Source of the DNA: Microbacterium algeriense
Lineage (GTDB): Bacteria; Actinomycetota; Actinomycetes; Actinomycetales; Microbacteriaceae
Assembly (NCBI RefSeq): GCF_008868005.1
Contig: NZ_WAAO01000003.1
Span: 434,001 to 498,000 of the forward strand
DNA length: 64,000 nt
Direction of reading: 5' to 3'
The translations under genes and the position numbers were made by a program. The notes under the pieces were generated by a model. The model was not told the origin of the DNA, ran no database searches, and worked only from the letters and a program-made list of their open reading frames with translations. Shown here piece after piece: positions 61,187 through 64,000 of this stretch. Position 1 is the stretch's first letter. Each line of letters starts with the position of its first letter.

Positions 61187-61332
61187 GCTTCGACAGGCTC
61201 AGCGACCCACCACCCGCGACCCGCCGCTTCGACAGGCTCAGCGACCCACCACCGCGACCCGCCGCTTCGACAGACTCAGCGACCCACCTTGGGTCCCTGA
61301 GCCTGTCGAAGGGCCCTGAGCTCGTCGAAGGG
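61187..61332. repeat. Array of palindromic dispersed repeats between ybdD and the histidine kinase gene
   Basis: The core CTTCGACAGGCTCAGCGACC occurs at 61188-61207 and 61227-61246, and with one change (CAGACTC) at 61265-61284, period 38-39. An inverted copy GGTCCCTGAGCCTGTCGAAG fills 61292-61311, and a partial one follows up to the ybdD stop. Direct and inverted copies can pair into a long stem, which may also end cstA-ybdD transcription. The same core is found inside recQ. Confidence 0.75.
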
Positions 61333-61578
61333 TCAGCAGCAGCGGGCACCGGGGTTGCGGTCCTGGTCGTCCATCCGCTCGCGCCAGAACCGCCGCTCCG
61401 TCATCGGCTCTTCGTCGGGGTGATGACGCCGATGATGGGCGACGTACGTGGAGTACGCGGTGTCGCCCATCAGGGTCGTCATGTACCAGCGGATGCCGCG
61501 GCCGACCCGGCCGAGAGCGCTCAGCAGCGCCCGCAGCGGGGTGGCGGCGGCATCCGTCCGATCCATCGTGTGGGTCAT
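61333..61578 (-). CDS. ybdD: YbdD/YjiX family small protein
   Basis: An 81-residue protein with GIRWYMTTLMGDTAYSTYVAHHRRHHPDEEPMTERRFWRER, the signature of the YbdD/YjiX family, plus a C-terminal GARCC. Such proteins accompany CstA/BtsT carriers and are needed for their transport activity. I chose the ATG at 61578, one base after the cstA stop. The frame is open to 61611 inside cstA. Confidence 0.88.
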   Translation of the reverse strand: MTHTMDRTDAAATPLRALLSALGRVGRGIRWYMTTLMGDTAYSTYVAHHRRHHPDEEPMTERRFWRERMDDQDRNPGARCC

Positions 61579-61579
61579 C

Positions 61580-63865
61580 TCAGTGCCGCGACGCCGCGCG
61601 TTCGTCGGCAAGGATGGGCTCCCACTGCTTCTCCAGCTCCCGCTCCTCGGCGCTGGGCAGGAAGCCTGCTGGTGCGAAGCGGCGCGAGGGCACGGGCGGT
61701 TCCTCGGTGTTCTCGCCGCCGCCGTCGCGGATCGCCCGGATCGTGACGATCACCGCCGCGACCATGACGATGATCGCGAGGGTCACGAAGATGATCGACA
61801 GCGTCCCCTGCACCGCGGTGTTGCGGATGACGGCCTGGAGCACCTCGGGCTCGCCGAGCGCGGTGTCGCCCGTGTTGAGGGCCTCGAGGTAGCGGAAGTG
61901 ATTCGCCCAGTATCCGATCGCCGGCACCGGCGAGAAGATCTTGTAGAGCGATGCGGTGACCGTCACCACGGCGGTGAACGCGAGCGGCAGCGCGATGATC
62001 CACAGCCACTTGACGTAGCTGCGGCCGCGCTTGGCGACGATCGCGAGCACCACGGCGAGCGCGATCGCGGCGAGCAGCTGGTTCGCGATGCCGAACAGCG
62101 GGAAGAACGTGTTGATGCCGCCGAGCGGGTCGGTGACGCCGAGGATGAGGATCGCTCCCCAGCCTGCCACCATGATCGCGGTGCAGATCCACACCCCTGG
62201 ACGCCAGGAGACGTCGCGGAACTTGGGGAACCAGGCGCCGATCGAGTCCTGCAGCATGAAGCGGGCGACACGGGTACCGGCATCCACGGCCGTGAGGATG
62301 AACAGCGCCTCGAACATGATGGCGAAGTGGTACCAGAACGCCATGAGCGCCTGACCGCCGAGAGCCTGCTGCATGATGTGCGCGAGGCCGAGAGCCAGGG
62401 TGGGGGCGCCACCGGTGCGGGAGACGACCGATTCCTCGCCGACCATGGTCGCCGTGCTCGTGAGCATCTCCGGGGTCAGGTTCACCCCGGTCAGGCCCAG
62501 CGAGTTCACGAAGGCCACTGCTCCTTCGACCGTGCCCCCGGTGGCGGCGGATGGCGCGTTCATGGCGAAGTAGATGCCCTGGTCGATCGAGATCGCGGCG
62601 ACGAGCGCCATGATCGCGACGAAGGACTCCATGAGCATGCCGCCGTAGCCGATGAAGCGCGTCTGGCGTTCCTTCTCGATGAGCTTCGGCGTGGTCCCGG
62701 AGGCGATCAGGGCATGGAAGCCCGACAGCGCCCCGCAGGCGATCGTCACGAACAGGAACGGGAAGAGCGGACCGGCGAACACCGGCCCCATGCCGTTCTC
62801 GCCGAAGATGCTGACGGCGGGGACGGAGATCTCCGGGCGGACCAGGACGATGGCGCCGGCGAGCATCACGATGACGCCGATCTTCATGAACGTCGAGAGG
62901 TAGTCGCGCGGAGCGAGCAGCAGCCAGACCGGGAGCACCGCGGCGACGAAGCCGTAGATGATGATGCCCCAGGCGATCGTCGTGCGGTCGAGGTGGAAGA
63001 TCGCCTGGCCCCACTCGGTGCCGGCGACCCAGCCGCCGCCGATGATCGCGGCCATGAGCAGCACGAAGCCGATGATCGAGACCTCGGTCACCTTGCCAGG
63101 ACGCAGGTAGCGCAGGTACACGCCCATGAAGAGCGCGATCGGGATGGTCATCGCGACCGAGAACACACCCCACGGGCTCTCGCCGAGGGCGTTGACGACG
63201 ACGAGCGCGAGGATCGCGACGATGATCAGCATGATGAGCAGCGAGGCGATGATCGCCGCGGTGCCGCCGATCTTGCCGAGCTCCTGGCGGGCCATCTGGC
63301 CGATGGTGCGGCCACCGCGGCGCATCGAGAAGAAGAGGACCGTGTAGTCCTGCACGGCACCGGCGAGCACGACACCGACGATGATCCAGATCGTGCCGGG
63401 GAGGTAGCCCATCTGCGCCGCGAGCACCGGCCCGACGAGGGGTCCGGCACCGGCGATGGCCGCGAAGTGGTGGCCGTAGAGCACCCGCCGGTCGGTGGGG
63501 ACGTAGTCCTTGCCATCCTGCTTGACCTCGGCCGGAGTGGCCCGGCGGTCATCGGGTCGGGTGATGTACTTCTCGATCACCTTCGAGTAGAACCGGTACC
63601 CGATCAGGTAGGTGCAGACGGCGGCGAACACGAACCAGATCGCGTTCACGGTCTCGCCGCGGACGATGGCGAGCATGGTCCACGCGACGGCACCCAACAG
63701 GGCGATGGCGGCCCACAGGATGATCTTGGGCAGGGTCCAGCGGTTCGACTTCTCGTGGTGCTCTTCGCTGAGGGCGACGGGCGGGAGGGTCGGGTCGGTG
63801 ACGATGATCGGGTCGTCGTCGACCAGTCCGGCGCCGTCGCGGCGGCGCGACGAAGGTGCGGTCAT
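61580..63865 (-). CDS. cstA: Carbon starvation protein CstA (pyruvate/peptide transporter family)
   Basis: A 761-residue carrier with some sixteen membrane helices and the family motifs GYRFYSKVIEKYI, TDRRVLYGHHFAAIAGAGPLVGPVLAAQMGYLPGTIWI, SMRRGGRTIGQMARQELG and TACGALSGFHALIASGTTPK (here IACGALSGFHALIASGTTPK). CstA and BtsT proteins take up pyruvate and peptides when other carbon is scarce. GAGGAG lies six bases before the ATG at 63865. The next gene, ybdD, follows after one base. A LytS/LytTR-type pair is encoded directly beyond, which parallels BtsS/BtsR control of BtsT in E. coli. Confidence 0.93.
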   Translation of the reverse strand: MTAPSSRRRDGAGLVDDDPIIVTDPTLPPVALSEEHHEKSNRWTLPKIILWAAIALLGAVAWTMLAIVRGETVNAIWFVFAAVCTYLIGYRFYSKVIEKYITRPDDRRATPAEVKQDGKDYVPTDRRVLYGHHFAAIAGAGPLVGPVLAAQMGYLPGTIWIIVGVVLAGAVQDYTVLFFSMRRGGRTIGQMARQELGKIGGTAAIIASLLIMLIIVAILALVVVNALGESPWGVFSVAMTIPIALFMGVYLRYLRPGKVTEVSIIGFVLLMAAIIGGGWVAGTEWGQAIFHLDRTTIAWGIIIYGFVAAVLPVWLLLAPRDYLSTFMKIGVIVMLAGAIVLVRPEISVPAVSIFGENGMGPVFAGPLFPFLFVTIACGALSGFHALIASGTTPKLIEKERQTRFIGYGGMLMESFVAIMALVAAISIDQGIYFAMNAPSAATGGTVEGAVAFVNSLGLTGVNLTPEMLTSTATMVGEESVVSRTGGAPTLALGLAHIMQQALGGQALMAFWYHFAIMFEALFILTAVDAGTRVARFMLQDSIGAWFPKFRDVSWRPGVWICTAIMVAGWGAILILGVTDPLGGINTFFPLFGIANQLLAAIALAVVLAIVAKRGRSYVKWLWIIALPLAFTAVVTVTASLYKIFSPVPAIGYWANHFRYLEALNTGDTALGEPEVLQAVIRNTAVQGTLSIIFVTLAIIVMVAAVIVTIRAIRDGGGENTEEPPVPSRRFAPAGFLPSAEERELEKQWEPILADERAASRH

Positions 63866-64000
63866 GGGGATCTCCTCGGGATACGCGACATTGCGTTCCC
63901 CCACGCTAGGAAGATCCCGCTCTCGACATGACCGCTCGCCGCGGTTGCTGCGACGAGCGGCGCGGATGGCGCGATGAACGGATGCCGGGGATGTCCGTTC
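63866..64000. other. Upstream region of cstA at the window edge
   Basis: The 135 bases ahead of cstA contain the ribosome site GAGGAG and an imperfect inverted repeat with CCGCTCG (around 63931) and CGAGCGG (around 63955), which could be a regulator site. No open frame is supported here and the sequence ends before any further gene can be seen. Confidence 0.3.

Noticed and set aside
1..64000. tRNA, rRNA, insertion sequence, toxin-antitoxin pair or biosynthetic gene cluster
   Set aside because: No matching structures or gene families were seen on either strand while reading the window.

Overview
The window is a high-GC actinobacterial chromosome segment, most likely from the Microbacteriaceae (Microbacterium or a close relative). 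The grounds are GC-rich codon use, many TAnnnT -10 boxes placed for leaderless mRNAs, a mycoredoxin-like protein, a DtxR/IdeR-type iron box, an LAxTG sorting signal, an HTTM/DUF5819 pair and an acyl-CoA oxidase-type FadE. I see no rRNA, tRNA, CRISPR array, insertion sequence or prophage. Genes are dense. No gap exceeds about 240 bases; the largest are 49165-49403, 15782-16005 and 38695-38912, and their contents are listed.

Layout. 1-3125 holds envelope-polysaccharide functions (polymerase/ligase-like membrane protein, GT2-GtrA glycosyltransferase, TagD-like cytidylyltransferase). 3133-12522 is housekeeping and transport (iron-regulated SIP-domain protein, a lipoprotein/CDF transporter/hydrolase operon, mycoredoxin, GPH-type MFS transporter, aldehyde dehydrogenase, prolyl aminopeptidase, zinc metallopeptidase, malate dehydrogenase). 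12622-37995 is the notable region, a type VII secretion (ESX)-like system. A plus-strand cassette of a 763-aa WXG-type protein, a lipoprotein and a 93-aa helical protein faces a minus-strand run of about 21 kb. That run reads: giant Ig/FN3 protein, MoxR ATPase, DUF58, inactive transglutaminase-like membrane protein, RDD-FHA, PP2C phosphatase, FHA, Ser/Thr kinase, FHA plus winged-helix-like protein, EssC/EccC-type ATPase, and a separately promoted WXG100 protein. Consecutive genes from DUF58 to EccC overlap by 1-4 bases. The layout resembles the bifidobacterial PFNA gene set (kinase, FN3, AAA-ATPase, DUF58, transglutaminase, PrpC) joined to an FHA-bearing secretion ATPase and WXG100 clients, without recognisable EccB, EccD, EccE or mycosin.

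The best new signal is regulatory. The same palindrome, ATGGGGA-N4-TCCCCAT (one mismatch in one copy), sits 22-23 bases upstream of a TAGnnT -10 box at exactly the three promoters expected to drive this system: the giant-protein operon, the WXG100 gene and the client cassette. I infer a dedicated regulator, probably an activator, tying machine and clients together.

38125-64000 is more ordinary: DNA glycosylase Tag, alcohol dehydrogenase, acyl-CoA oxidase, HTTM/DUF5819, a 1451-residue sortase-anchored surface protein with Ig-like repeats and an Ala/Ser/Asp-rich stalk, a GH3 glycosidase with an MFS transporter and a divergent tandem-TetR regulator with two direct-repeat operators, RecQ, GNAT, pirin, an SSS symporter with its small partner under a LytS/LytTR-type pair, and CstA-YbdD. 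A palindromic dispersed repeat lies between ybdD and the histidine kinase gene, and also forms part of the recQ coding sequence.
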